50,355 bases of DNA from Formosa algae (lineage in GTDB: Bacteria > Bacteroidota > Bacteroidia > Flavobacteriales > Flavobacteriaceae): assembly GCF_001439665.1 (NCBI RefSeq), contig NZ_LMAK01000020.1, forward strand, positions 1 through 50,355, written 5' to 3'. Of the stretch, positions 1 through 7,629 are shown piece after piece (positions within the stretch are counted from its first letter, which is position 1; every line of letters starts with the position of its first letter). A program made the translations under genes and the position numbers. Under the pieces are notes generated by a model. It worked only from the letters and a program-made list of their open reading frames with translations, made no database searches and was not told the DNA's origin.

Positions 1-543
1 AAAAGCCGCCATATCTTTAAATATATGAATATGCTTACCGCCTCCAAATCCGACTGTGGGTTTACTTATTATAGGAAAATGTAAAGCCTTTACAGTATCT
101 AATTCTGATAAATTAGAGACCAAACACGATTTAGGATGCGGAATATTAAACGCCTGTAAATGTTCCGACAATAAGGCTTTATTGTTAGCGGTATCAAAAG
201 TTGAGAGGTCTGTAACCAACATTAATTTTTCAGATGCTTTTAATAGATGTTTGTTCGCGATAAGTTTGCGAATGCCAGGTTCTGAAACGGGCATTATAAA
301 ATCTATGTCGTAAGTATCTACCTCGCTATCAATAATAGTCATCCAAGCCTCTGCAGTTTTAGGTTTGGACACATATGAAAAGTGATGCACATGCCTAGAA
401 AACCGTGTTGGCGTATATTCTAAAGTCGACATGACATAAATCTTGTACCGTTTTGTTGCTGCCAAGCAATTAATAACAGATAATGTTAAGAGGTTTTCTC
501 CATCTGGAATTAATACTGATGTCTTACCCTGTGTATTCCTCAT
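1..543 (-). CDS. ATP-grasp family protein, N-terminal part (cut by window edge)
   Basis: The frame is open from the ATG at 543 to the window edge (181 codons, no stop), so the C-terminus is missing. The start reads MRNTQGKTSVLIPDGENLL; a Rossmann-like pre-ATP-grasp domain follows, then a stretch near residues 145-181 with KPTVGFGGGKHI. This resembles the nucleotide-binding lysine and glycine-rich loop of ATP-grasp carboxylate-amine ligases such as the CarB-like enzymes. Such enzymes join a carboxylate to an amine or thiol through an acyl-phosphate; the substrate here cannot be told. The start overlaps the end of the upstream membrane-protein gene by 20 bases, which argues for translational coupling. 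The ATP-grasp call is from motif shape only, because the catalytic C-terminal half lies outside the window. Confidence 0.72.
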   Translation of the reverse strand, partial: MRNTQGKTSVLIPDGENLLTLSVINCLAATKRYKIYVMSTLEYTPTRFSRHVHHFSYVSKPKTAEAWMTIIDSEVDTYDIDFIMPVSEPGIRKLIANKHLLKASEKLMLVTDLSTFDTANNKALLSEHLQAFNIPHPKSCLVSNLSELDTVKALHFPIISKPTVGFGGGKHIHIFKDMAAF

Positions 544-1669
544 ATTTTTTTCGTTTTAATAGGTTGCATAACAAGGGGATAAAAAACAACAGTCCCGCCC
601 ACGTTATCACAACCTGTGTGAATTGCATAATTTCATTATTAAAAAGTAGGCGCACGGTGTAACTGGTAAAAAAATCTAACCCAAACAGAAGAATGTAGAA
701 GTTACTACTGTATTTTAAATATGTCCGAAGGCCGCTCCAATTGTATGTAACGGTTTCGGGCGTGCGTATTTCTAACCAATGCGTGTCTAATTTGGGGGTG
801 ATGGAGCTATAAATAATGTGTGTATTAAAATTGAGACGAACCATGAGTTTTTTTAAGCCTTTAAATCTGTGTTCATCTATAGCCACCAAAAGTTTGTCTT
901 TCGGCCAATCTAAAAAGATGAGTAATCCTAAGACAATGTCTTCATAAAAATGTCCGAAACGATGAAGGGTTAGCGTATACAGTAACGTATGAAAAATAAG
1001 AATGGCCCATACAGCAATGCGTTGTGTACTCTTATTTAATATAAGAACGGCTATGGTTAATTCAATACACATAGAACTCCAAGATAAAAGCTTGGCAAAC
1101 ATAAAATCTGGCAGCCAAGAAGCTATGGTAATATAAGTCTGATTTTCCCGCGCATACCGTAACCAATTATCCATAAATTGTCCCGACCACCAATCTGCTT
1201 GAGGCGCTTTATTAATCACCGCACCAATATAAATTAGTGCAAATTGAATATAGAGTAACCAAGGATCGTGCTTGCTATCTGACAAGCCGGCTAAAAAGAA
1301 AAAACAGCCTAAAATAAACAGATGATTTCTAAATACAGGTTTAGAAGACAGTAAAACCAATATAACGGTTAGTCCCAACAGCAAAGCCATAGTTCTTACC
1401 CTTACATTAAATAATAACAAGATGCCAGCCGTAATAAATAGGTTTTGGGTTACGACTTTATACACTTTGGGAATGTGTTGAAAATGCTCGAATACTGTTA
1501 AGAATGGAATATACGGATCATCAATTTTACCCACGAAACCGTATAAGCAAAGCATGATAAAGCCAAGCTTACATAATAATAGAATATTAGGCAGCATGGC
1601 GGTATCTGTAACACGCAGAGGAAAATACACCGATGTTGTAAACGTATTTATTGTTTTGGAAAACTCCAT
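524..1669 (-). CDS. HTTM-like multi-pass membrane protein
   Basis: A 381-residue protein with about ten hydrophobic segments, including residues near 28-46, 77-128, 136-152, 195-260 and 320-375. The layout, with charged or aromatic loops such as RHRFGHFYED-like text after a long membrane section (HTLLYTLTLHRFGHFYEDIV), resembles HTTM proteins, the bacterial relatives of vitamin-K-dependent gamma-carboxylase. Known members have diverse or unknown roles, so no reaction is assigned. The gene overlaps the upstream small-protein gene by 22 bases and the downstream ATP-grasp gene by 20 bases, so the three are very probably one transcript. A DoxX-like or otherwise unrelated membrane family is the main alternative. 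Confidence 0.6.
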   Translation of the reverse strand: MEFSKTINTFTTSVYFPLRVTDTAMLPNILLLCKLGFIMLCLYGFVGKIDDPYIPFLTVFEHFQHIPKVYKVVTQNLFITAGILLLFNVRVRTMALLLGLTVILVLLSSKPVFRNHLFILGCFFFLAGLSDSKHDPWLLYIQFALIYIGAVINKAPQADWWSGQFMDNWLRYARENQTYITIASWLPDFMFAKLLSWSSMCIELTIAVLILNKSTQRIAVWAILIFHTLLYTLTLHRFGHFYEDIVLGLLIFLDWPKDKLLVAIDEHRFKGLKKLMVRLNFNTHIIYSSITPKLDTHWLEIRTPETVTYNWSGLRTYLKYSSNFYILLFGLDFFTSYTVRLLFNNEIMQFTQVVITWAGLLFFIPLLCNLLKRKKYEEYTG

Positions 1670-1992
1670 ATCTTTTCGTCATGACCATTAGTACGGTAAA
1701 GGACTTGTACTTTAGCATGCTCGTCTTTGCTATGGCTTGTCTCGTACTGTCGTATTACACTAAAAACATTATCTATTGCTCGCGGTTCCCACCCAACTGC
1801 TTGGTAGTGGTACCTTTGTTCTGTGTCTTTTTTAGATAGTAACTGACCATTGACTTTTACGGAAATATCATAATACGTATGCTCATCGTAAGGCGCCCAG
1901 CAAAAATAACGCTCGGGGATAAATCGGGCATATCCAATAGATCCTACTTGTAATAGTAGAAAGCCGATTCCAAGGGCATACTTAAATTTCAT
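1648..1992 (-). CDS. Small exported or membrane-anchored hypothetical protein
   Basis: A 114-residue protein not assigned to a family. Residues 1-22 (MKFKYALGIGFLLLQVGSIG) form a signal peptide or single membrane anchor with no lipobox cysteine. The rest is polar and rich in Tyr and Trp, with an APYDEHTYYDISVKVNG segment like a small beta-rich periplasmic domain. It is the first gene of the overlapping three-gene run on the minus strand and overlaps the HTTM-like gene by 22 bases. This suggests a periplasmic accessory to the membrane protein. No function is claimed. Confidence 0.65.
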   Translation of the reverse strand: MKFKYALGIGFLLLQVGSIGYARFIPERYFCWAPYDEHTYYDISVKVNGQLLSKKDTEQRYHYQAVGWEPRAIDNVFSVIRQYETSHSKDEHAKVQVLYRTNGHDEKIWSFPKQ

Positions 1993-2407
1993 TCAGATGT
2001 AATTTTGGTCAGTAAGTATCTGAATTTAAGCAAATAAGAAAATAATGTTAGAGATTTGTTAAAATAATCGATGTAACGCGAATTTATTTCGTTAAAATAT
2101 TGATTTTCAACACACAAATACTGTAAAAACCTTTCAAAGGGTATAGAAGAAGAAAATTGTGCTAAAGGTAAATCTCTAGATATAAAACACTTAAAAAAAA
2201 TGTAAAATGAAGGAACTAAATTGAAGTTTGAAATATGAAGAAAGACTTCACATTAGCAATGACCAACTGATATTAAGTTATTTGATGACAACATTAAAAT
2301 TCAATCTTTAAGATATAATCATGAATAAAATAAACTCTAGCCGATTAAAAGTATGAGCTAAGTTTAAGAAACAGATTGACTGTTTTAAAAACATCAAAAA
2401 CGTTGAT
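1993..2407. other. AT-rich intergenic region, no gene seen
   Basis: About 415 bases between two minus-strand genes. I found no credible coding frame, RNA motif or strong hairpin. It must contain the promoter of the small-protein/HTTM/ATP-grasp run and the 3' end of the repressor transcript, but I could not place a consensus promoter with confidence. Confidence 0.5.
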
Positions 2408-3007
2408 TTACAACTTAATCACATGCGCCACCACACCTTGTACTTTAAAGTCGGTTGTTAAAATAATAGGCTGATGTTTCGGATTTGTAGAATGCGGTTT
2501 TAAGACTATTGTACTGCCATTGCGTACAAATTCTTTTACCGTGGCATCATCATCTAATAAGGCTAAAACCAAATCGCCAGTTTCAGCAGTATACTGTCGT
2601 TTAATTAATAATAAATCGCCACTATCAATGCCTTTGGTATTCATGGAATCTCCAGCAGCTCGTAGTAAAAAATAGTCTGCAGCGTTTTTAACCAATTGTG
2701 TAGAAATTGGAATTTTAGCTTCTATATGGGCTTCTGCAAAAACAGGTAATCCACAGGCGACAGCACCTATTAAAGGAATTTCAACAGTATCACTTTCTCC
2801 GGTATTATTGTAAACGTCCTTATTAACATCTAATAAGTCTCGGGCTTCAACATTCAGAATATGAGCAATCTCGTACAACATCTCAATACTGGGTTGCCTC
2901 CTATTTTGCACATAAGCATTCACCATATTATAGCTTTTATTTAGCTTTTCTGCCAACCAAGTTTGTTTGATGCCTTTGTCTTCTAAAACGGCTTTAATAC
3001 GATTCAT
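2408..3007 (-). CDS. LexA/UmuD-like self-cleaving repressor (XRE HTH + peptidase S24)
   Basis: Numbering is from the longer possible start at 3028 (206 residues). Residues 8-62 form a Cro/C1-type helix-turn-helix (KQTWLAEKLNKSYNMVNAYV). Residues 83-206 form a LexA-like S24 peptidase: a cleavage site at Ala91-Cys92-Gly93, nucleophile Ser128 (GDSM) and general base Lys165 (ATVKEF). The Ser-Lys distance of 37 matches LexA and UmuD. Such proteins repress genes until RecA filaments trigger self-cleavage. I prefer the ATG at 3007 because a good -7 box (TATATTTG, minus strand, 3032-3039) lies so close to 3028 that the first ATG would fall at or before the transcript start. The gene is divergent from a radical SAM DNA repair gene, with a palindrome between them. 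No function beyond repression is shown; it could also be a prophage-type regulator. Confidence 0.9.
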   Translation of the reverse strand: MNRIKAVLEDKGIKQTWLAEKLNKSYNMVNAYVQNRRQPSIEMLYEIAHILNVEARDLLDVNKDVYNNTGESDTVEIPLIGAVACGLPVFAEAHIEAKIPISTQLVKNAADYFLLRAAGDSMNTKGIDSGDLLLIKRQYTAETGDLVLALLDDDATVKEFVRNGSTIVLKPHSTNPKHQPIILTTDFKVQGVVAHVIKL

Positions 3008-3031
3008 ATTTAATCTATTGATATTCAACTA

Positions 3032-3039
3032 CAAATATA
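3032..3039 (-). promoter_or_regulatory. -7 promoter box of the repressor gene
   Basis: On the minus strand the bases read TATATTTG, a full match to the Bacteroidetes -7 consensus TAnnTTTG. The matching -33 TTG is not perfect (TGA at about the right place). The box ends 4 bases before the ATG at 3028, so transcription would start about there and translation from the ATG at 3007 is more likely. Confidence 0.55.
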
Positions 3040-3052
3040 ATGAATTCATAAT

Positions 3053-3075
3053 AGTATATCATATTATGAGATACT
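3053..3075. promoter_or_regulatory. Candidate operator: 23-bp near-perfect palindrome
   Basis: The half-sites AGTAT-n-TCATA and TATGA-n-ATACT are complementary except for one mismatched pair around a central base. An overlapping inverted repeat, TCATAATA (3046-3053) with TATTATGA (3062-3069), adds a further TCATA half-site. The site covers the -33 area of the repressor promoter and lies 92 bases before the radical SAM gene. Autorepression and repression of the divergent operon are the natural reading, by inference. Confidence 0.6.
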
Positions 3076-3166
3076 TTTTATTACTATTTTGAGCTTTTTT
3101 ATTAACATCACCCCTTTTTTATAAGATTAGATTGTATCTTTACGGCTTAAACTTAAACACTTAAGA

Positions 3167-4429
3167 ATGTCTTTTGAACGGGTACAGGAAAAACTAAATA
3201 TTCTTGCAGATGCTGCTAAATACGATGTGTCTTGCTCTTCTAGCGGAAGTAATAGAACCAATACGAATAAGGGATTAGGTAATGCTTCAAATTCTGGAAT
3301 TTGCCATACCTATACCGAGGATGGCCGATGTGTATCCTTATTAAAAATACTGCTTACTAACCATTGTATATTCGACTGTGCGTATTGTGTCACTCGTAAA
3401 AGTAACGACATTAAACGGGCCGCATTTCAGGTACAAGAGGTCGTAGATTTAACTATAAACTTCTACAGACGAAATTATATTGAAGGCCTATTCCTGAGTT
3501 CTGGTATCTTTAAGAGTGCCGATTATACCATGGAACGCTTGGTATCTGTGGCCAAAAAGTTAAGACTAGAAGAAAACTTTAATGGGTATATTCATTTAAA
3601 ATCTATTCCAGGTGCTAGTGACGAACTGATGCGTGAAGCGGGATTATATGCAGACCGATTGAGTGTAAATATTGAAATTCCGACAAAAGAAGGTTTAAAA
3701 TTATTGGCTCCGGAGAAAAATAGAGCCGATTTTATTAAACCTATGGAAAAGGTGAAAAATGAAATCATTCAATATAAAAGTGAAAAAAAACTGATTAAAA
3801 GCACTCCCAAATATGCGCCTGGCGGACAAAGCACACAGATGATTGTGGGCGCTAGTGGCGAAAACGACATGCAAATCATGTACACCTCCAATTACTTTTA
3901 TAAGAATTTTAATTTAAAACGGGTGTATTATTCAGGCTACGTCCCTATTAGTTACGATACGCGATTACCACAAATCGGTACACCAGTGCCCATGTTACGC
4001 GAAAATAGATTATATCAGACCGATTGGTTATTGCGATTTTATGGTTTTAATATTGAAGAAATATTAAATGTAGATCATCAGCATTTAGATTTAGATATTG
4101 ATCCAAAATTAGGTTGGGCGCTACGGAATTTACATGAGTTCCCGGTAGATGTGAATAAAGCCGATAAACGTATGTTGGCCAGAATTCCGGGCTTAGGAAT
4201 GAAATCGGTGTTTAAAATATTAAATGCCAGACGCTATAGACAACTCAATTGGGAACATTTAAAAGCGATTGGTGTGTCCTTAAATCGGGCAAAATACTTT
4301 ATGATTTGTGCATCTAACCAATTTGAAAGTCGAGATTTAACGGCTGAAAAAATTAAAGGGTTAATTCTGCAAAACTCCAAAAGTAAATATACCGACATGT
4401 TGAGTAACCAACTAAACCTGTTTGGATAA
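3167..4429 (+). CDS. Putative DNA modification/repair radical SAM protein (TIGR03916-like)
   Basis: A 420-residue protein. Cys67, Cys71 and Cys74 form the CX3CX2C radical SAM cluster motif (HCIFDCAYC). The TIM-barrel core runs to about residue 260. A helix-hairpin-helix element near residues 335-360 (ARIPGLGMKSVFKILNARR) suggests binding to DNA. This arrangement and the pairing with a DUF4130 gene match the family named putative DNA modification/repair radical SAM protein, which elsewhere sits beside, or beside a fusion with, a uracil-DNA-glycosylase-like domain. The reaction is not known. It is six bases ahead of its partner gene and divergent from a LexA-like repressor, so damage-inducible expression is inferred. 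Spore photoproduct lyase is a distant relative but does not share this context. Confidence 0.88.
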   Translation: MSFERVQEKLNILADAAKYDVSCSSSGSNRTNTNKGLGNASNSGICHTYTEDGRCVSLLKILLTNHCIFDCAYCVTRKSNDIKRAAFQVQEVVDLTINFYRRNYIEGLFLSSGIFKSADYTMERLVSVAKKLRLEENFNGYIHLKSIPGASDELMREAGLYADRLSVNIEIPTKEGLKLLAPEKNRADFIKPMEKVKNEIIQYKSEKKLIKSTPKYAPGGQSTQMIVGASGENDMQIMYTSNYFYKNFNLKRVYYSGYVPISYDTRLPQIGTPVPMLRENRLYQTDWLLRFYGFNIEEILNVDHQHLDLDIDPKLGWALRNLHEFPVDVNKADKRMLARIPGLGMKSVFKILNARRYRQLNWEHLKAIGVSLNRAKYFMICASNQFESRDLTAEKIKGLILQNSKSKYTDMLSNQLNLFG

Positions 4430-4435
4430 CACCTT

Positions 4436-5200
4436 ATGGAAACTACACTGATTTACGATGGCACATTTGATGGTTTTTTAACGGCTGTTTTTACGGCATA
4501 CGAGATGAAACTGAAAGCAGTTGTTATTGTCAACCAACAACAGTTTCAGCAGCCTTTATTTGGTACAACTGAAACCGTGTACACCGATCAGGAGAAGGCA
4601 AATCGGGTGTGGAAGGGCTTAAAAACCAAAATGTCGTCTAATGAATTACGCCGTTTGTATTATGCGTTTCTAAGTGAAAAACCGAGCGTAGAACACACTT
4701 TATATCAGGCTATTTTATATGTGTTTGCATCTAAAACCAATGTGGCTTCAGATTATACCAATCCACATATCCTTGAAGTCTCTAAACTCACAAAAAATGT
4801 AGGACGCGAAAAACACCGGATGGAAGCCTTTGTGCGCTTTAAACTCACCAAAGACGGGATTTACTTTGCCAATATAGAACCTGATTTTAATGTGTTACCA
4901 CTTATAAAAAATCATTTCGAAAGGCGCTATGCCGACCAAAAATGGCTGATTTACGATTTAAAACGGAAGTACGGCATCTATTACGATTTAGAAAACGTGG
5001 AGTTAATTACGCTAGATTTTGGAGACGACTTCGATCCCTCTAAAACAGATCCAAACCTATTTGCAGCGATAGAATTAGAATTTCAGCAATTATGGAACGA
5101 CTACTTTAAAAGTACAAACATCAAGTCTAGAAAAAATATGAAACTGCATATACAACACGTGCCTAAACGTTATTGGAAATATTTAAGCGAAAAACAGTAG
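4436..5200 (+). CDS. DUF4130-type DNA metabolism protein, partner of the rSAM enzyme
   Basis: A 254-residue protein that opens METTLIYDGTFDGFLTAVF, the usual start of the DUF4130 family (TIGR03915, linked to the rSAM protein). Middle conserved text includes VGREKHRMEAFVRFKLTKDG and FERRYADQKWLIYDLKRKYG. In many bacteria this domain is fused to a uracil-DNA-glycosylase-like domain; here the length and the ending MKLHIQHVPKRYWKYLSEK show only the DUF4130 part, with no glycosylase in the window. It starts six bases after the rSAM stop, so the two are co-transcribed and probably act together on damaged or modified DNA. The biochemical role is unknown. Confidence 0.85.
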   Translation: METTLIYDGTFDGFLTAVFTAYEMKLKAVVIVNQQQFQQPLFGTTETVYTDQEKANRVWKGLKTKMSSNELRRLYYAFLSEKPSVEHTLYQAILYVFASKTNVASDYTNPHILEVSKLTKNVGREKHRMEAFVRFKLTKDGIYFANIEPDFNVLPLIKNHFERRYADQKWLIYDLKRKYGIYYDLENVELITLDFGDDFDPSKTDPNLFAAIELEFQQLWNDYFKSTNIKSRKNMKLHIQHVPKRYWKYLSEKQ

Positions 5201-5215
5201 TAGTATGTTTTACAG

Positions 5216-5350
5216 GGTGTTCGAGCGGAGTCGAGAACTAGGATTATACTACAATAGCATTTAGTATGTTTAAGTACGATGTTTATTAAAACCTTATAAA
5301 CTTGTTGGTAATAAATTATAATTTAAACTTCTCGACTCCGCTCGAAGACC
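5216..5350. repeat. Extragenic inverted-repeat element, family A, copy 1
   Basis: The left arm carries TTCGAGCGGAGTCGAGAA and the right arm ends in its exact reverse complement, separated by an AT-rich core that includes TTTATTAAAACCTTATAAACTT. The element lies just behind the DUF4130 gene and may fold into a long hairpin that ends or protects that transcript. Confidence 0.85.
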
Positions 5351-5378
5351 ATACTACTAACATCTTGAGCTTAACAAG

Positions 5379-5536
5379 GGTGTTCGAGCGAAGTCGAGAA
5401 CTAGAATTACTACAATAGATTTTATTATGTTTAAGTGTGATGTTTATTAAAACCTTATAAACTTACTAGTAATAAATCAAAATTTAAACTTCTCGACTCT
5501 ACTTCGACTCCACTCAGCACAAGCTTCTCGAAAACC
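5379..5536. repeat. Extragenic inverted-repeat element, family A, copy 2
   Basis: It has the same left arm with one base change (TTCGAGCGAAGTCGAGAA) and the same core as copy 1. The right arm is longer because an insert (TACTTCGACTCCACTCAGCACA) splits the complement. A lone third left arm follows at 5560-5582 without a right arm. Confidence 0.8.
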
Positions 5537-5559
5537 ATAACTAATAACATGTTGATCTA

Positions 5560-5582
5560 GGTGTTCGAGCGAAGTCGAGAAC
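5560..5582. repeat. Solitary left arm of family A repeat
   Basis: GGTGTTCGAGCGAAGTCGAG matches the left arms of the neighbouring elements, but no complementary right arm follows before the next gene end at 5596. It is probably the remnant of a deleted copy. Confidence 0.7.
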
Positions 5583-5595
5583 AATAAAAACATCA

Positions 5596-6195
5596 TTAAT
5601 AATACAATCTAAAATCAAGTAATTTACAAAGCGCATAATGTTTTTGATGTAACTCCTCTACAACCTCTAGCATATCATCGTCTTCATTAAATAAATTGAA
5701 GAACACTTGATCCAAGTTTAAGCTATCTATGCCATTATAAAAATTACCATAACCAGAAACACCTCTTGCTCCTGTGATATCTAAAAAATATTGTGCGTCT
5801 TCTTCATCTAAATCAAGAATTTTAGCGTTAGAAAAATGTAAAATTTTGCCTTGTAAACGCCCTTCAAAAATTTCGGCTACTTCTTGTAGACTATAATGGT
5901 AATCGTTTAAACAAATCGTGTTATTTGCTCCCGACATTACCAAGTAGATGATTTCATAATCCGTAAAATGATGATCGTCTAAAACCAAACTATTTAAGCT
6001 CTCCTCTAGCCCTTCTATGGTATCGCAGGTTTTATAGATACTTGCTATGCCAAATTTTTGAACCAAATGTTCTAAGCTCTCTTGCGCTTTGGTAACGGTA
6101 TCAGTATCTATATCGGGAACCCCTTCTAAGCAGTAAATGAAATACTCTGAATCGGTTACTGTGTTTGGAGAATGTTTCGGCTGTTGTTCTAACAC
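5596..6195 (-). CDS. Conserved hypothetical protein, DUF6642-like
   Basis: A 199-residue soluble, acidic protein with no signal peptide. It has FIYCLEGVPDI near the N-terminus, EIIYLVMSGANN in the middle and GKILHFSNAKILDLDEEDAQYFLDITGARGVSGYG towards the C-terminus. This order (CLEG, then a hydrophobic strand with a small-residue loop, then a HFS/CS-like turn and a GA..VSGYG motif) recalls the DUF6642 family, which has a caspase/CHAT-like fold in outline; the expected His and Cys catalytic residues are not evident here. Function is unknown. It is boxed in by family A repeats on its downstream side. Confidence 0.6.
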   Translation of the reverse strand: MLEQQPKHSPNTVTDSEYFIYCLEGVPDIDTDTVTKAQESLEHLVQKFGIASIYKTCDTIEGLEESLNSLVLDDHHFTDYEIIYLVMSGANNTICLNDYHYSLQEVAEIFEGRLQGKILHFSNAKILDLDEEDAQYFLDITGARGVSGYGNFYNGIDSLNLDQVFFNLFNEDDDMLEVVEELHQKHYALCKLLDFRLYY

Positions 6196-6245
6196 ATTAT
6201 TGAATTTATCTAAGCTAAATGAAATACAAAATTATAACAAGACTT

Positions 6246-6824
6246 TTAATCTTTGACGTTTTTGGCTAACTTTTCTTTAAGCAATTCAATATCTAAAGAT
6301 TCTAATAACGGAATTAAATTAGGATACATCTTTTTATGATATCCAAAACGTGAATCTGTAAACTCGGCTATAGCTTGTTCTTTACTCCAATCTTCAAAAA
6401 CCATGCGAGACGCCGCAACTACAGCTCCTGTACGATCTGATCCATGCCAACAATGAACGAGTACAGGCTTTTCTGCTTCTTGAATCGTTTGTAGTGCATT
6501 AAAAATATCATCGACATCTAATGTCCCTGCTTTTAACGGTAGATTATACAAATCTAAATCCAGGTCTTTAAGTTTGTTTTCATCTGTATGTTTTCGTCTG
6601 AGATTTACAACCGATTTAATTCTCATCGCTTGCAGATCTTGCATTCCTTTTTTAGAAGGCTGTTCCGAACGGTATAAATTAGGATTAAGCTTGTATAAAT
6701 TATGAAAATTCGAAGCTTCTATTTGCTTAAAAGATAACGCTTGCGCTTGCAAATGAGTTGAGCATAAAACAAAACATAGGAATGAAAAAAAGTGTAATAA
6801 AGGGTGTTTTAAGGATGTTTGCAT
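6246..6824 (-). CDS. Exported dual-specificity/tyrosine phosphatase-like protein
   Basis: A 192-residue protein. Residues 1-28 form a signal peptide that ends at HLQAQA. The active-site loop HCWHGSDRTG places the nucleophile at Cys125 and the phosphate-binding Arg at 131, the CX5R signature of protein tyrosine phosphatases. An upstream Asp in DVDDIF could be the general acid. The compact size fits the DSP/PTP-like group of secreted bacterial phosphatases. The substrate (phosphoprotein, inositol phosphate or other) is not visible. It lies 50 bases upstream of the DUF6642-like gene on the same strand, possibly in the same transcript. Confidence 0.85.
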   Translation of the reverse strand: MQTSLKHPLLHFFSFLCFVLCSTHLQAQALSFKQIEASNFHNLYKLNPNLYRSEQPSKKGMQDLQAMRIKSVVNLRRKHTDENKLKDLDLDLYNLPLKAGTLDVDDIFNALQTIQEAEKPVLVHCWHGSDRTGAVVAASRMVFEDWSKEQAIAEFTDSRFGYHKKMYPNLIPLLESLDIELLKEKLAKNVKD

Positions 6825-6865
6825 AGGAGTATATGTGTAGCTTTTGCAAAGATAAAAAAATCAAA

Positions 6866-7048
6866 GGTGTTCGAGCATTAGTGAGGAAGAATAGTAAGAT
6901 TCTATCGAAACTAGCAAACGAAGTTTGTCGAGAACAAGTATTATACTACAATAGCATTTTAGTATGTTTAAGTTCGATGTTTATTAAAACCTTATAAACT
7001 TATTAGTAATAAATTATAATTTAAACTTCTCGACTCCGCTCGAAGACC
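6866..7048. repeat. Family A inverted-repeat element, copy 3 (long left arm)
   Basis: The left arm GGTGTTCGAGC is interrupted by a 50-base insert (ATTAGTGAGGAAGAATAGTA and onward) before GTCGAGAAC. The core repeats that of copies 1 and 2, and the right arm is the standard TTCTCGACTCCGCTCGAAGA. Confidence 0.8.
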
Positions 7049-7075
7049 ATACTAATAAAACCTTTAGCTTTTCAA

Positions 7076-7214
7076 GGTGTTCGAGCATTAGTGAGGAAGA
7101 ATAGTAAGATTCTATCGAAACTAGCAAACGAAGTTTGTCGAGAACGAGATTACTCATTATTAGTATGATTTATTTTGAAGTGATATATTAGCTTCTCGAC
7201 TCCGCTCGAAGACC
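7076..7214. repeat. Family A inverted-repeat element, copy 4 (long left arm, different core)
   Basis: It carries the same long left arm as copy 3, base for base, but a short unrelated core before the standard right arm. The exchange of cores between identical arms suggests recombination. Confidence 0.8.
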
Positions 7215-7241
7215 ATACTAATAGAACCTTGAGTTTTACAG

Positions 7242-7397
7242 GGTGTTCGAGCGGAGTCGAGAACAAGAATACGTTGAATATATTTTTAGAATGTTTTCAG
7301 CATGACAACTATTTAAACATTAAGAACTTATTAATTATTGAACTCTTTTGAATGCTTCTCGACTCTACTTCGGCTCAGCACAAGCGCTTCGAAGACC
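7242..7397. repeat. Family A inverted-repeat element, copy 5
   Basis: The standard left arm (TTCGAGCGGAGTCGAGAA) is followed by a core unlike copies 1-3 and a long right arm with a TACTTCGGCTCAGCACAAGC insert, similar to copy 2. From 7398 to about 7620 I see only AT-rich sequence that should hold the promoter of the next gene. Confidence 0.8.
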
Positions 7398-7629
7398 ATA
7401 TAAATAACGTCTTATGAGTTCAAGAAATATTCCAACACCATTTAAAATTCTTAATAGACAAATAATTATGGTCACTTCCCTCCTAGTATAAATTCTTTAA
7501 AATCAACACACTAATAATAAACGTGTTCATTAAACTGAAAAAGAAATCATATCATCAACTTAATTTTTTAAGATTTAATGTTGTGATTTATATATTTTTA
7601 CGACGAACCGTGTATTAAAATCAGAAATC

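Noticed and set aside
56-313. Plus-strand reading frame at the left edge
   Set aside because: It lies opposite the ATP-grasp frame, which has family motifs and an overlapping operon start; the plus frame shows no recognisable domain.
3167-4429. Spore photoproduct lyase
   Set aside because: The protein shares only the radical SAM core; the helix-hairpin-helix end and the DUF4130 neighbour fit the DNA modification/repair rSAM family instead.
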